Of a DNA stretch of 64,000 nt, positions 47,301 to 59,899 are shown piece by piece. The stretch comes from Actinernus sp. WN-2022 (lineage: Eukaryota > Cnidaria > Anthozoa > Actiniaria > Actinernidae): NCBI GenBank assembly GCA_030867875.1, contig JAOWCC010000577.1, forward strand, positions 4,976,660 through 5,040,659, in the 5' to 3' direction. The notes under the pieces were generated by a model. The model was given only the letters and a program-made list of their open reading frames with translations, was not told the origin of the DNA and made no database searches. Every line of letters begins with the position of its first letter. The first letter of the stretch is position 1. The position numbers and the translations under genes were made by a program.

Positions 47301-50300
47301 CTGCCTGTGACCGTCAGTTTTGGCACTTTTTCGACAATTTGTTTAATTGTGTTCATAACAGATCCGTAAGATTTTATTGCCTTTTTTATCAAAATACAAC
47401 TTTGAAAGCATCAACACGCTAAAAACCTCCAGTACACAATCTGGCGCCATTAAATTGTGTCAGGAGTCGGTCAGCCGGCTAGACTATGTTACTATATCAT
47501 ACTGATTTGTTGATTTCATGTAAGTGCTAGTATATTATATTTGACTAACACCGATTGAATCGAGGGACATTTCGTCACCTCATGCGTGCGACCAGCTTGT
47601 GCCAGGGCTGTAGCGAGGTTCTTGTAGTGGTCAGGTTTGCTAGGGTTTTGTTTGAGAAGAGATTCACAGACGAGAACAGCTTCACTAAGACGACCAGTAC
47701 GGCTAAGAAGTACTCCCTGTTGAAACAAGAACACGCGGTTATCCAATTCTCTAATAAAACTGACGATATTTGCTCTTGTTAACTGAGCGGCAGGTCTGTA
47801 TGGGAGAATCTTGACCGAGGTCAAAAAGTACAGACCGAGCGCAGCGAGTTTTGTACACGACCGAGATGGTACAGTAAAACAATTTCGGCGAGGGCCTAAA
47901 ACCAGCCCTGAATCGTCGCAAACACAATCAAAAACAACATCACAAGGTCGGTGAAGGCTACATCTTAATAGTACGACATTATTTTAATAATATATTACAT
48001 CAGTTCTCCATTACAAAGTCCTAATTACCACCCCTGTGGCATTGGGCTTCCTGTGGTTCAAGCCAACAATGACAATAGTTGTGGCATTTTCCTAAATCCT
48101 CAACAATTTCTAGCATAATTCAGAGCGTTTTCGTCATGTATATCTGAAACTATATACAGAAATCGCTTTGTTGGAAAGCGAAATGTCGAAAATGTTTCCA
48201 AGGACAGACAGACAAAATATTTGATCCCATGGTGCTTTGCGCGCGCAAATCATTTTCGTAGACTACGAAAATCTGAAAGATCGTTGTTGTTGTTATGTGA
48301 CTCCCGAATCTTTCGAAATCCATCCCTAGTTTGGGCCATCGTGTAATTATTGATAGGTATATATGCTTAACTAACTTTCTTGTATCTTAACTTTTGTATA
48401 TATACTTTTTTAAATGAAACTTTAGTTCGAATATTTCTTCGAATCCCGATCTAGAGTACCCTGGTTCCAGAGGGGCTCAGGTACGAATATACTGTAATGT
48501 GCCGCGATCGAAAGAGTTTTGATTCCCCGAAGGAGTTTTGTTTTGCGTGACGACCGTTGAGCCCCTCTGGCCGCTCGAATAGCCAACCTCAATTTCATGC
48601 CCATAGCCTCGCTTTTACGGTTTACAAGTCCAGTCAAACTGGTTTCGACTCAGCGGTTAATTTGCATGTCACTTTCACGTTTTATGTTTTGAATCACACA
48701 CGACTTCACCACATGCCGTTGTCAGGATTTGTGAAGATAAAGGAAACTTCTCCTCGATTTACTTCGTCGGGTTTGATGTTTGGATCTCCCAATGAGCATA
48801 CTTTGATTCCTCTTTGTTCTAGCTCTGTTATGATCTGGGCATATAGAGGGCAAACACCAGTACAATTGCTCGTTTTGGATAATCGAACGTGAAGGAAGAA
48901 GCAAATACCAGGTATGAGTTGGAAAATCAGCGATTTTCCTTAGCCAGTAGGCCGTACTGAGAAGACATCACGCCGCTTCAAGAACATCAACAGACTTCAA
49001 CTCGTTTATATCGAGGCGAACTCAAATTGTACAGCACTGCACTGTGAAACATTAACGTTTGTGTATAATCTGTCAAGACTCGTGAACCGGTTGTAACACG
49101 ATCTCAAGATGAAAGCCAATCAAAATGTTCCTTTGATCCGAATGCCTCAGTTTCCATGGCCACAACTCAATCAACCAATCAGGTACCGGAAGAAACGAAA
49201 ATCTCTACTCGGGCAGCCAGTAGCCTGCTTGCAGGCGGTGGAGGGTGTTTTTTCGCGCAGCAAACGGATCAATGCCGCCATATTGGCCGAGCGTGATTGA
49301 GACCTGGGATCGAATGACAAATGGAGGGGGGAGGGGGGTGGGGGGTGGGGGGTGGGGGAGAAGCAGATCTGAAAGACCGCCTGCACGAAAGCCCCTGGTT
49401 TCTGAGTACAAAAGTTAGATCCCGTCCACCAGCGGACGGGGTATATGATTGGCTGAAACGGTGTCAATCAAGCTTATAGCGGCAAGTGTTGAAAGCAAGA
49501 ACTGAAAGGAATATGTGTAGCCTTGCGAAGCGGCGTAACTAAAATAAGTGTTGTGTACTGAGCTTGCAATTGATAAAATATGGCGAGTAATACAAAAGGC
49601 TTTGTCTTTTTTTGAAGACTAAGGTTAAGTACCCTGGTTGCAGAGGTTTTCTAGAGAGAACACAGCTGCTCGCTTCTTTCTCCGCGGCTGGGTAAAGGTA
49701 CTTTGAAAACAGAGCAGGAGGAAGCTATACAGAGCCTTTATTTTGTCTTAGAATTTAACAACCTGACCTGTGAATTGTGACCTGTACTTTAAACTTGCCG
49801 TTCTGGCTGTGCTTTCGACAGGCTTTGGAAAGAGTATGATATTTACGGTAAACTAGAGAGAACTCGACAACGAACCGTGATTTAATTCGCCACTGAAAAC
49901 TATTGTTGTCGACCAAATTGCAGAGATGCAATCCGGCTATTGACTTCACGGCCGTTGAACTAGGAAATAATCAGAAATCCACCTCAAACATTTATGCAAC
50001 GGTCATCCATTTCTTTCGGCAAACATTCACTAAGATGGACTTCGAGTTGTCAGAGAAAGACGATCACAACATTTACCACGAGTTCTTCAATATCGAGTTC
50101 CAGACAAAACATTGTCTGCATCGGAGTTTTCTTTGAAGTTTAGAGATTTTTTCGATCCTGTATTTATCTTTATGCAAGCTTAATTATTTTAAGAAAGGAA
50201 GCAGCCGCTTGTATGGCACCTCTTCTGGGAGTGTCTTCTGGTACGCCAGACTGCGGTGCTGGACGGCTTTTTGAAGCAGCTTGTATTAAATGTATGTATT

Positions 50301-53300
50301 TCGGAGGATTTGCAACATGAAACTCTTTGAGAGACTGATGGGGCGAACGCAACAAGCTAAAACCGAACTGTCTACATATATTTCTAAAGTGGTACTGTCG
50401 CAGTCCTTTCCATGGAGAACTTTGAACAAAAATAGCTGGTTTTATTGAAATTTCCGTATCTGAGAACCAATTTTACCAACATTTTGCATTGCATTTGACA
50501 GCGAGCGAAGTTTGTTTTGAATATTGCACGCATTTCAATCAAACCAAATCAAAATTGGCAGGCTGTCACACGTCGACTCCTATTGGTCAATTAACGGAAA
50601 TCATTTTGCGTGGTGGGCGGATACTCAGAAACCATGGGCTTTCGTGTAGGCGGTCTTTCAGATCTGCTTCTTTTCCCCCAACCCCCTCCCCCCTCCATTT
50701 GTCATTCGATCCCAGCTCTCAATCACGCTCGGCCAATATGGCGGCGATGATCCGTTTGCTGCGCGAAAAAACACCCTCCACCGCCTGCAAGCAGGCTAGG
50801 CAGCCAGAGGCTCCTCGCTTCGCGACTCGTGCTGAAATTTCAGCTACTCTCGCTTCGCTCGCCCCGACGATTTCGAGCCTCTGGTATCCAGGGTAGATCT
50901 AGAGTGGCGAGTAGAGGAATGCCGGAGAAAGAACCGAGACAGCGAGGCGAAGTGACTCGACAAATAATCCTTCGGCAGTCCACATTTTACTTTCTCTAGG
51001 TCTACAAGAGAACACTTGTGGTTCAAAAGGACTACTACGTGAGTTTCCCTGGGATTTGCTGCACTAAGGGACCGGCGGGCTTCGTTGGAAATACAAAGCA
51101 CAAAGCAATTAGAAACCACTTCTGGCATCAAGAACATTCGTAATTATAATTTCGCACGGCTAAGCTCCCCTGACATGCTACGACTTATCTGTATATGTTT
51201 TGCATTTTTATTAGCAGAGAAAGCAATGTCCTTAACCTTTTTTTTTTCATCCTCCAGTACGTCCAGAAAGTCTTGCTACCAAAACTACGATCGCGGGTCA
51301 AACTCCAATCTGCCGAGTTCAGCTGTTATTTCGCTGTGAGTTTGACTCGAGTGCGAGTACGACATTTCTTTTGCACTCAAAATATATCATTCGTAAGGAA
51401 AGTAGAGATCTTCAAATACAGCTAAGCAATACTGGAGACATAAAAACAAGGTAACAAGAGTATGTGTTTGCTTGTAGAGTTGTGAAAAGTCGCACTAGTA
51501 AATCGAATTAGAATCTAAAGACAGAACAACTGGTTTCCTGCCGAGTACTCTTAAAATCATATTCGAAGCATCCGGGGAAAATTCGTGGGCTCGATTGGAT
51601 TTTTAATCCGGTAGAAATTATGAAATTTGGTATCCAAAGTGTATGTGTACTTCTTTTATTAAACTTATAAACAATCGAGAGCATTTTAGTTCGCCTAAAA
51701 GCTGGCCTTTAATTTATGCTGCCGTTGATAAACAAACTAATCATAACATTGGCGCAAAGCACCATGGGCTCGGACACGGGGCTTTAATATGCGTTTTTGC
51801 CTGTTTTATTCAATCAGATTGCTCGATTTGCTAGCGTCCAGACTCCGAGAAACTCGGCCATTTAATAAAACAGTGTATGGTGACAAGTTGAATAACGAGA
51901 GCGCACGCACAAACCGACGCGTAAATCGGCGGAAATTTTGCCATAAACACTCGTGTTTGTAGGCAATTTTATCGCAGTATTCAAAATGTAAACTACACTG
52001 TTCAAAACATGTTTTTTCTTAGTTTATGGAGGAAATGGTCTGAGTACTTGAAGCTTATTCTTGCCATAAAACTCATTCTTCGCAGAAAAATCCCAACTCC
52101 ACGAAAAGCGAGAAGAAAAGAAGGCTCTGCAGCATTCGTGTTGTTTTCGCCCAATATTCTGGGCTTGTCAAGCCTATTAAAACCGGTTTATCAGCGCGCG
52201 GCTAAATTTTTGGTTTAAACTGATGACCAAATCTGAACCCACAGTAAAAATGGCAGACAACAACACAACCTCGAGGTTAAAACAATGATTATCATTAATT
52301 GTCAAATCACTTCAAAACAATGATAATCATTATTCTTAAAACCAGTCGAGGATAAAGATAAACAATTGTCAAATTCCGAACGGCGGTAGACGCGCTTAGT
52401 GTAGTGGTCATGACGTCCGTACTACCAAGCACTACACGCAAACGGTTACGATAAACGGTTACGATACGGTTACGATAAAATTGCCTACAAACGGTTACGA
52501 GTACGAGCCCGAGTAGGAGCGCTCAAAAATTTTTTTTCTCTCGTTTACCTTCTCTTCTTGTTTACCTGTGAACCCTAGCTCTAGGTGAGTGAGAACCCGT
52601 CGTTTACCCGTGAACTCGTCCGATGGTTAGGGTTCGGTTTGTGGTTTGTGGTTAGGGTTTGTCTTAGAATAATGATTATCATTATTTTAAAGCGATTTGA
52701 CAATTAACGATAATCAATGTTTTTAACCTCGAGAACGCGTTGCAGACAAGGGTGACACGACTGAGTGACCGAGTGAGTCTGGTACGAGACAATACAGTTG
52801 GCGCATGGTCGATGCGAAAACAACACAAATGCTGCAGTCTCCATTTCAGTTGAAGATAGCCTGTTCACAGGCCCTGGATACTAAAAAAGAACAGGCTAAG
52901 TGGAAGAAGGCTCTGCTCGCAGGGTAGCAGGACATGAAGGTACGAGACTGGTTATTCAGCTCTGTGTATATATGGTGACATGTTTCTTACCATGTTTGAC
53001 TGAGTTTCCTCATCAGTGGGGTTTAGCTTCAGTGCCTCTCCCCAAGCCCTCTCAGCTTCTGACAATCTTTCTTCGTTGTAATATAAAACTCCAAGTAACT
53101 GTAGCGTGGAGGCTTCTCTTTTGATGGTCAAGGCCCTGTGAAAATGTACAGCAGCCCTATGAATCACACATGCAGATTTGATCGCCGCTCCATTGGTTAA
53201 AGAAGCGAATTAACACAAGCACCGGCGATATAGTTCATAGTACCCATAAATAATAAAAATAATAGGCTTTATTTCAAGAGGGTAACACGTTACAGTAGTA

Positions 53301-56300
53301 AAAACACTGATGACTCTGTGGCCCTCACTATGATAAGAATAAAACAATACAATTTCGAATAACAATTAAAATATGCTAAGATATAACTATGTACAATTGT
53401 AAAGATAACGAGAAAAGCTACTATAATAATTACTTAAAAGGTATACTATAAGTATACTTATATCTATAGAGTTCCATTTTTTAAATTGTCCTAACTGCGA
53501 AAGTCAAAAAAAAGAAAACTACTATGATAATTACTTAAAAAGTAATAGAAATTTATATATTGATGAGCATGGTGGCTTTCTGTTTACTCAAAAATGATTT
53601 AAATAAACTATGTTTAAAACTAGCTACTGACTCTTTCTTACGTATACTTATATCCATGACAAAAGCATAGTCTCCAATATAATCCACCGATAACTTTTCG
53701 CGTGCTCGCATTGGCCAAAATAGGTCACGTGGTACACTTTCACAGGGCGGATGTCAGGTAATATTGCCCGCTTTCGAAGATATATCCCCTAGTTTGGAGG
53801 TGATATCCGCCCAGTTGGAACAGAAATTGCAGAAAATTAACTGGTGCAATAATGCCAAAAAGTCTACAAAATATGCAATTGATGTCATTGAAAACAAAAC
53901 AGTTGCTAGAATTAATGATTCGTTCTACGTTTATACAAAATGAACGAAATGAGTAAGCTATTGTTTCACTACTTCCTACTTAATTCTAACCTTGTTAAAT
54001 TATCTGTCCCTAATGTTCAGCTTGAAGAAAAGGAGAAAACCATCGTTACTCATCCAGCTAGAGTCCACGTACATATGCAAATAACAAGTGTTCGTCGATT
54101 CGTAAAACCCACAAATTCAACAACAATTTGAATCGTTTGCCTTCGTCAGTCGCTGTGTTAATTGAGCCTCAAGTACCACATGTCCATTATTTAAGTCCTA
54201 ATGCAGTTCCACACAATGGTAATTCCAAGAACTCTACTTTACAAGGCCAAAGTAGTAGTAGGATTAATTCACGGCTTCGACGTGGCTTCGACGTGGTTTC
54301 ATGGATGCAAATTGTAAAATAAATAAACCCCTTTTTATCTTACTGGTATATGGGCTGATAATGTGCTTGGCTGAGAGATGGTCAGTCGAAATTCGCTTCT
54401 CGAGCAACTGTTCTTTTTTCGGACTATCTCTCGGCCGCGGGCATTAGCTGTCAATATATATACCAGACGCCAGAAGGGGTTTATTTACTAAATATCTTTC
54501 AATGGCTTTTGAATTTTATCTGCATCGTTCACGAAGCTTATGAATGCGGTTAATAGAGCAAGTGATCTCATGATGCTGTTTGACGGTAATGATTGACTTG
54601 TTGATCCACCTGTTTTAAAAAAGGTTGTCTCGTGAATGTTTTGTTTTTATTTTCATTTACAACATTCAACTAGACCAAATACAAAGTTTCTAGCTCGACA
54701 CAAGCCATTTTTTATCTCCTTTTCTTCCCTCATGTCATTGCATGCGCAAAACCAAATGAGCCAACCTTTCATGCGCGTGGTACTGGGGCGATAGAGACGT
54801 CATAAGGAGGCTGTAGGTGTCCCCCTCCCCTTCCCCCTCAAGTGGGTTTACAAGGTGAACGATAACTTAACGTTTCTTATGACGCAACAACAACTAAAAG
54901 GAGGTAACACTCTTTTTGTAACATATGTTCTTAGTGTGCTCTTTATGTGACGGCATTGTTCGTTTAAGTATACCCTTCCAATAAGCACAACATGGCAGCA
55001 GGTCGCATCAATGTTCTGAGTCTTGACTTCCGCTGAACGCATTGAGCGCACCGTCATTCTTTAAAAGGACCAGATACCCTTCCCCTTCTTGCAAATGTCG
55101 CTCTTGGTTTCACTTTGAACGAGTAGTCATGCAGGCTTGGTATAGGTAGCAATAGTCTGTGCCATCCTCTTGCAATTGTCAACTTCGCACTGCTCAAATT
55201 TACCAGAAAGTAGTTCGACGTCAGGGCCTCAAAATCGCGGTTCGGATCATCGCTGACTGAAGTGAGCGACCGGCTATTGGGAACATGAAGCGTCTATTCT
55301 GGTAAGCCTTTTTACAATAGGTGTTTGTAAAATTCAAAGCAAACTGCATACCCTAATAAGGCAGCAAGTTATCACTGCATTGTTTGCGCAGGAGGATTAT
55401 TCAAGCTACACTGTCTCTCCGTAACTCTCTCTTGTAATTTTGACAAAGTTAATGTTATTACGAGTAATACTCCAATGAAAAAGCTACAAGTTGCTGAACA
55501 TCAGAATTGTGCTATGCCATAGAACTATACTGCTTAGTCCCCAGGCGTCATCGTATCGGAATCGATCGGAATCACGAACAGTTTACGGGGCACGAAGAGG
55601 CGCGTAGCCCCTGGGTCAAGCGCCTTTTTTAATCGACCGCGTGATTCTGATTCTGATGCTGAAGGCGCCTAGTGACGAGGCAGGTGAAGATATCGAAAAA
55701 GCACCACCGATGAGTAGTGTCCTTCTCTAGATTACTACTCAAGCCCGGATGTAGTTTCGTATTAGTTCTATGAGTAGTTTTTATTCTGGTAAAACACTTC
55801 CTTCTCCACTATAACAAAAGATAAGTATCTCACCTCTTGTACACCACTTCTGCCTCTTTCATGCGTCCCTCTCTTTTCAGAAGTCGTCCCATATTGACGT
55901 ACGCCACGGAATGATCAGGGTTCAGCTGGATTGTCTTCTTGTAGTAACTCAAAGCACCTGAAACATTCCCTGGTGAACAATTCGCCTTAGTTCAACGATA
56001 GGTCGGTTATCTTTGATGTGCCGCGGTCATCACAATAGCTGATTTACCCCGAACATCTATATCTTATAGAATAAACCTACACATCCCAGGAACATCATAT
56101 AATCTACGAGTTTAGTCTGGAAATCATAGACGAGAATAAACTACATATAAAATATATTTGGGTAGCACTTATCTGGACTCGAACCGTAGACCTCTCGAAT
56201 TCTGTCACTTCCCTTTCCCGAATGTTCCATTGCAGCAATCGTTCGAATGAACTAACAAACTAACAACCAAAATCCTTGCGATAAAACGCTAATGGACCTG

Positions 56301-59300
56301 TCAAACAACTATTGTTTTGCGTTTTACCAGGTGAATTATGATCAACAATGCTTTGGTTAACAATGGTTATATATGATTGATCTCGTTGTATATGTTGTAG
56401 TTTAAAAAATACTTCAGGTTAAATTTGTCCAAACTAGGTTATTTTGGTTCAACGTAGTTTATTTTTGTCCAAACTAGGTTATTTTTTCAACCTAGGTTAT
56501 TTTGTGTCCAACCTAGTTTATTTTTTTCCCAAACAGTATTTTTTTAGGTTTTTTTAAATGTAGGGTAGCATTATATTTATCTGTAGTTTAGTGACTTTAA
56601 AAAAATGTAGGGACTAGCTCTAAACACCCAAAATTAGTGAGCACCAGTTGTTGACGGTTAGGGTGTTTTTAAATCTAGGGGTAGGGTTTGTATTAGTTCA
56701 CAGGATCATTAAATAAGCATTATATTGATCTGTTGTTTAGTGACTTAGCCGTAAAAACAAAACAACATTGGTGACTAGCTCTAAACATCCTAAATAAGTA
56801 AGCACCAGTTGTTGACGGTTAGGGTGTTTTTAAATCTATGGGTAGGGTTTGTATTAGTTCAGAGGACCATTAAAGAGACATTATATTATCTGTTGTTTAG
56901 TGACATAGCCGTAAAAACAAAACAACATTGGTGACTAGCTCTAAACACCCTAAATAAGTAAGCACCAGTTGTTGACGGTTAGAGTGTTTTTAAATCTATG
57001 GGTAGGGTTTGTATTAGTTCAGAGGACCATTAAAGAGGCATTATATTTATCTGTTGTTTAGTGACATAGCCGTAAAAACAAAACAACATTGGTGACTAGC
57101 TCTAAACACCCTAAATAAGTAAGCACCAGTTGTTGACGGTTAGAGTGTTTTTAAATATATGGGTAGGGTTTGTATTAGTTCAGAGGACCATTAAAGAGGC
57201 ATTATATTTATCTGTTGTTTAGTGACATAGCCGTAAAAACAAAACAACATTAGTGATTAGCTCTAAACACCCTAAATAAGTAAGCACCAGTTGTTGACGG
57301 TTAGGGTGTTTTTAAATCTATGGGTAGGGTTTGTATTAGTTCAGAGGACCATTAAAGAGACATTATATTATCTGTTGTTTAGTGACTTAGCCGTGAAAAA
57401 AACTAGTGACTAGCTCTAAACACCCTAAATTAGTGACTATAGCTCTAAAGACCCTAAATAAGTGAGCACCCATTGTGGACTCAGGGTGGGGTGGTAAGGG
57501 GGATCAGGGTGGGGTAGAAGGAATATAGTGGGACAAAGAAAGGGAAGGGAGGGGAGGTAGAGTACGAAAAGAAAGGATCCCTTTTTAGAATGATTGATAT
57601 CTAATAAAAATAACCTAGGTTGAAAAAAAATAAACTAGTTTCAACAAATTGAAATTGAGCATTTTATTTAGATAACCTTCCTTGCAATGAACTAAGATGG
57701 TTAGTTACTTAGTTACTCGTTCCTCGGTGACTAAGGGGCCGACCATTTGACTTTTGAGGGGGGTGGGTGTTTTTGAAAAAAAATATCCTGCAAGCGGAAA
57801 AGCTTTGTTCTGGCTCCGCTTTTTTCGCAAAAAAAAATTCGTGCAACAACACTGCTAAAGAAAAAAAAAACGAGCACAGACAAGAACACCCCCCCCCCCT
57901 CAAAAGTCAAATGGTCGGCCCCTAAGCGATTAGTCACCTCGGAAAGATCTGTTGACTGGTTTTAACAAGGGTGCAGAATTTAGTTAATTTATGCAAATCC
58001 CTCTCCCGTGTCATGTATTTGCTAATGATACGCAAAACCTGTAGCATGGTTAACGCTACCGACGCAAGCATGAGCATGGTTAACGCTACCGACGCAAGCA
58101 TGAGCATGGTTAACGCTACCGACGCAAGCATGATTACAAAGTAATTTCGCGATGTATGATTGGTCAATTTGCGGTCCATAACTTCCCGTACGGACCTTCC
58201 GCCCACTTCCGGTCTCAAAGAAAATGAATAAGCTATATGATAAACATCTTTTTAACCGCGTTTGCTCAAGGCTTCGCGCTTGGGCCATAAAAAAGGAAAA
58301 ACAACAGGAGCTGGGAAGTCAATAAGGAGCTGTGTCACGGTGAGGGAACTGTCAATAAGGAGCTGTGTCACGGTGAGGGAACTGTCAGTAAGGAGCTGTG
58401 TCACGGTGAGGGAACTGTCAGTAAGGAGCTGTGTCACGGTGAGGGAACTGTCAATAAGGAGCTGTGTCACGGTGAGGGAACTGTCAATAAGGAGCTGTGT
58501 CACGGTGAGGGAACTGTCAATAAGGAGCTGTGTCACGGTGAGGGAACTGTCAATAAGGAGCTGTGTCACGGTGAGGGAACTGTCAATAAGGAGCTGTGTC
58601 ACGGTGAGGGAACTGTCAATAAGGAGCTGTGTCTTGGTGAGTGGCCTGCGCTTTCGTTTACGGACCGGAACAAAATTATTTTCAGTGATTTTCATACAAA
58701 ATGGCACACGTCTTGGATCGATGATTGAAATCTTGCAAAAATGACTAACAAACTGTGCGACATTGCATATCCTTTCAATCAAGCATTAAGGAAGGGGAAC
58801 AGTTTAACTGTTTGTACCCAATTAACAGCCATGCACCTCATGCAATCGAACATTGATTCCATGTACAGCTATTTCAATTAATGTTGTCTGGGAGATAGGG
58901 AGTAGGGCATTAGAGAATAGGGTATAAGGGAATATGACATTGGGAAATATTGCATTTTTTAAATGTTGGACGGCTGTTCAGACTAAAAATGGATAAATAA
59001 ACCGTAAGCTAAGTATAAGTCGTAACCATAATTCATTATAAGTTTCTTAAAACTTGTAATACTCTAATGCCCTATTCCCTAATACCCTATTCCCTAATAC
59101 CCAATTCCCTATCTCCCAGACAACATTAATTGAAATAGCTGTATACAGGCGCAACACCATGATACAGCTCCTATAAAACATTACTGCGCCTGCGCATGTT
59201 TCTTGCGTTTATGCTTACGTCACTAGTGTGAACCAGGCTTTTTAATTTCCTCGTGCTGTTCATCGTTTGCCACAAAGGGAAGAGCGTATTTGAGTGAATA

Positions 59301-59899
59301 TTTGTAAATATTTGCACTGAAACACGACCGTTCTCCATGATGACGTCACATACTAAAGCTACCAGAATCCTTTGCACGGTTTAAAATAAAAATCTGAATC
59401 AGAGAAATAATTCGAAAAGGATTTTGGTAGTTGTAAAACGTCACCATTATGCGAATCGCCTATGATACGTAAGGACTAATAAATGACGTCACAAGAACAT
59501 ACAACATTATGACGTCACAGACAGAACACGTAGGGTTTGCAGGCAGTATATTGACAGCTGGAATGTGTCTTTCTTTCCCGATTTCAATAAATCTAATCCA
59601 CACTCACCTATCTTCCCCAGGAACACTCCATAGTTGTTATACCCATCAGCGCTGTCAGGTGAAAGTTCGAGTATCTGTTTGTACAGCGACTCAGTCTGTG
59701 AGTATTGCTCCTTCTCACTTAGGATTCCAGCAAGATTCATCATGGCATCCACATACCCGGGTCTTAATCTATAAAAAGACACATTTTCAATACATTTGCT
59801 GTCAAGTTATTTTCAGCAACGGTTGCGAACCCAGTTATACAATCTTACCTGATCGCTTCTTTAAGAGCTTTCTCTGCATCGTCTAATTTATGTAAAGTC
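44356..59899 (-). CDS. TMTC1: TMTC1, TPR-containing O-mannosyltransferase (C-terminal 8 exons)
   Basis: ER protein of the TMTC family that O-mannosylates cadherin domains; an N-terminal multi-pass catalytic part precedes lumenal TPRs. Exons, minus strand: 59899-59849, 59768-59608, 55969-55834, 53135-52991, 47716-47579, 45614-45507, 44967-44890, 44469-44356. All phases join, giving 309 residues plus stop. The sequence is a run of about nine 34-residue TPRs: DGYNNYGVFLGKIG, LNPDHSVAYVNMGRLLKREG, LQLLGVLYYNEERLSEAERA, GVLLSRTGRLSEA, DADLYFHQGNLLKDTNN, and the ending HMNLGVILHIEKSYSEARKH...LRQNLAKLSRVERNQ. That ending, and NNYGVFL, are closest to TMTC1 among TMTC1-4. The membrane part lies beyond the right edge; no further exon was seen in 60-64 kb. 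Confidence 0.9.
45780..46430. repeat. About 109-bp tandem array, 5-6 copies
   Basis: The unit AATACAAAACAYCCTRAYCT...GGACCAATCAGAATACAGGT...GCCAGACAGTACCGCGC repeats at about 109 bp in the TMTC1 intron upstream of exon 45614-45507. The minus-strand frames here are artefacts. Confidence 0.92.
46640..47570. other. TMTC1 intron, no gene seen
   Basis: AT-rich unique sequence. A segment at 46990-47110 (ATGATTGGTCAGTTTACG..CCATAACTTCCCGTAC) resembles 58155-58260, a dispersed repeat. Confidence 0.4.
47820..49190. other. TMTC1 intron, no gene recognised
   Basis: This holds fragments of repeat sequence, including CCAGAGGGGCTCAGG at 48468 and its partial inverse TTGAGCCCCTCTGG at 48558. No splice-supported coding sequence seen. 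Confidence 0.4.
49205..50800. repeat. Long inverted repeat, arms about 200 bp, spacer 1.2 kb
   Basis: The left arm (49205-49425: GCCTGCTTGCAGGCGGTGGA...AGCAGATCTGAAAGACCGCC) is inverted in 50625-50800 (AGGCGGTCTTTCAGATCTGC...CCGCCTGCAAGCAGGCT). The left arm has a G-rich run at 49324-49358 with several groups of four or more G. The spacer has no recognised gene. Confidence 0.85.
50900..52260. other. TMTC1 intron, no gene recognised
   Basis: Mixed unique and repeat-like sequence; open frames lack splice or family support. Confidence 0.4.
52268..52735. mobile_element. Foldback element with TGATTATCA arms
   Basis: Arms of about 65 bp: CGAGGTTAAAACAATGATTA...AATGATAATCATTATTCT (52268-52335) inverted at 52668-52735. 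The interior has ACGGTTACGATA repeats and a GTTTGTGGTTAGGGTTTG stretch. About 250 bp upstream of a TMTC1 exon. Confidence 0.88.
53690..54345 (+). pseudogene. Coding-like relic, unidentified
   Basis: Adjacent frames give LVKLSVPNVQLEEKEK (to 54131) and then CLRRGFDVVSWMQ-like text (54128-54322, TLQGQSSSRINSRLRRGFDV). The continuity across a frameshift looks like one decayed protein, probably from a mobile element. No family assigned. Confidence 0.35.
54500..55530. other. TMTC1 intron, nothing recognised
   Basis: No repeat structure or supported coding sequence seen. Confidence 0.4.
55540..55690. mobile_element. Foldback repeat
   Basis: CCCCAGGCGTCATCGTATCG...GGAATCACG is imperfectly inverted as CGTGATTCTGATTCTGATGC...GGCGCCTAGTG. 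It ends about 145 bp beyond the 55834 exon boundary, on the downstream-intron side. Confidence 0.65.
56158..56205 (-). mobile_element. tRNA-like fragment (B-box)
   Basis: The minus strand reads GAGGTCTACGGTTCGAGTCC, a perfect B-box, but no complete tRNA fold was found. Probably a SINE remnant. Confidence 0.35.
56418..57645. mobile_element. Foldback-type element with about 160-bp internal tandem repeats
   Basis: Short subrepeats AACTAGGTTATTTT/CAACCTAGGTTATTTT (56418-56530) recur inverted at 57605-57640 (AAAATAACCTAGGTTGAAAA). Between them lie five to six tandem units of 159-163 bp (CTCTAAACACCCTAAATAAG...GTTGACGGTTAGGGTGTTTT...TTTAGTGACATAGCCGTAAA). Confidence 0.85.
57735..57924. mobile_element. 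MITE, AGGGGCCGACCATTTGACTT inverted ends
   Basis: About 37-bp terminal inverted repeats enclose an AT-rich centre; total 190 bp. The ends abut CTA/TAG-like flanks, consistent with a 2-3 bp TA or TAA duplication. Confidence 0.92.
58046..58134. repeat. 30-bp minisatellite, 3 copies
   Basis: The unit begins GCATGGTTAACGCTACCGAC and has a 30-bp period, so it is open on the minus strand for three units. Confidence 0.95.
58310..58640. repeat. 33-bp minisatellite, 10 copies
   Basis: The unit begins CAATAAGGAGCTGTGTCACG and is 33 bp, hence open on both strands (160 and 176 codons in total). Units differ mainly by CAATAAGG/CAGTAAGG. Confidence 0.95.
58866..59150. mobile_element. Foldback MITE with GGG-rich arms
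   Basis: TACAGCTATTTCAATTAATG...TTGTCTGGGAGATAGGGAG (left) is inverted on the right, ending GAAATAGCTGTATA. Arms are about 75 bp and the ends TA-flanked. The left arm is rich in TAGGG/ATAGGG runs. Confidence 0.85.

Noticed and set aside
53265..53690. Possible LINE 3' end on the minus strand
   Set aside because: AT-rich with TAATAATAAA-like text but no recognisable protein or tail; evidence too weak.
56560..57470. Interstitial telomere (TTAGGG) sequence
   Set aside because: GGTTAGGGTG and GGGTAGGG occur once per about 160-bp unit, not as tandem hexamers.
58252..58782. 160- and 176-codon frames as real genes
   Set aside because: Produced by a 33-bp repeat on both strands; no homology, splice or start support.
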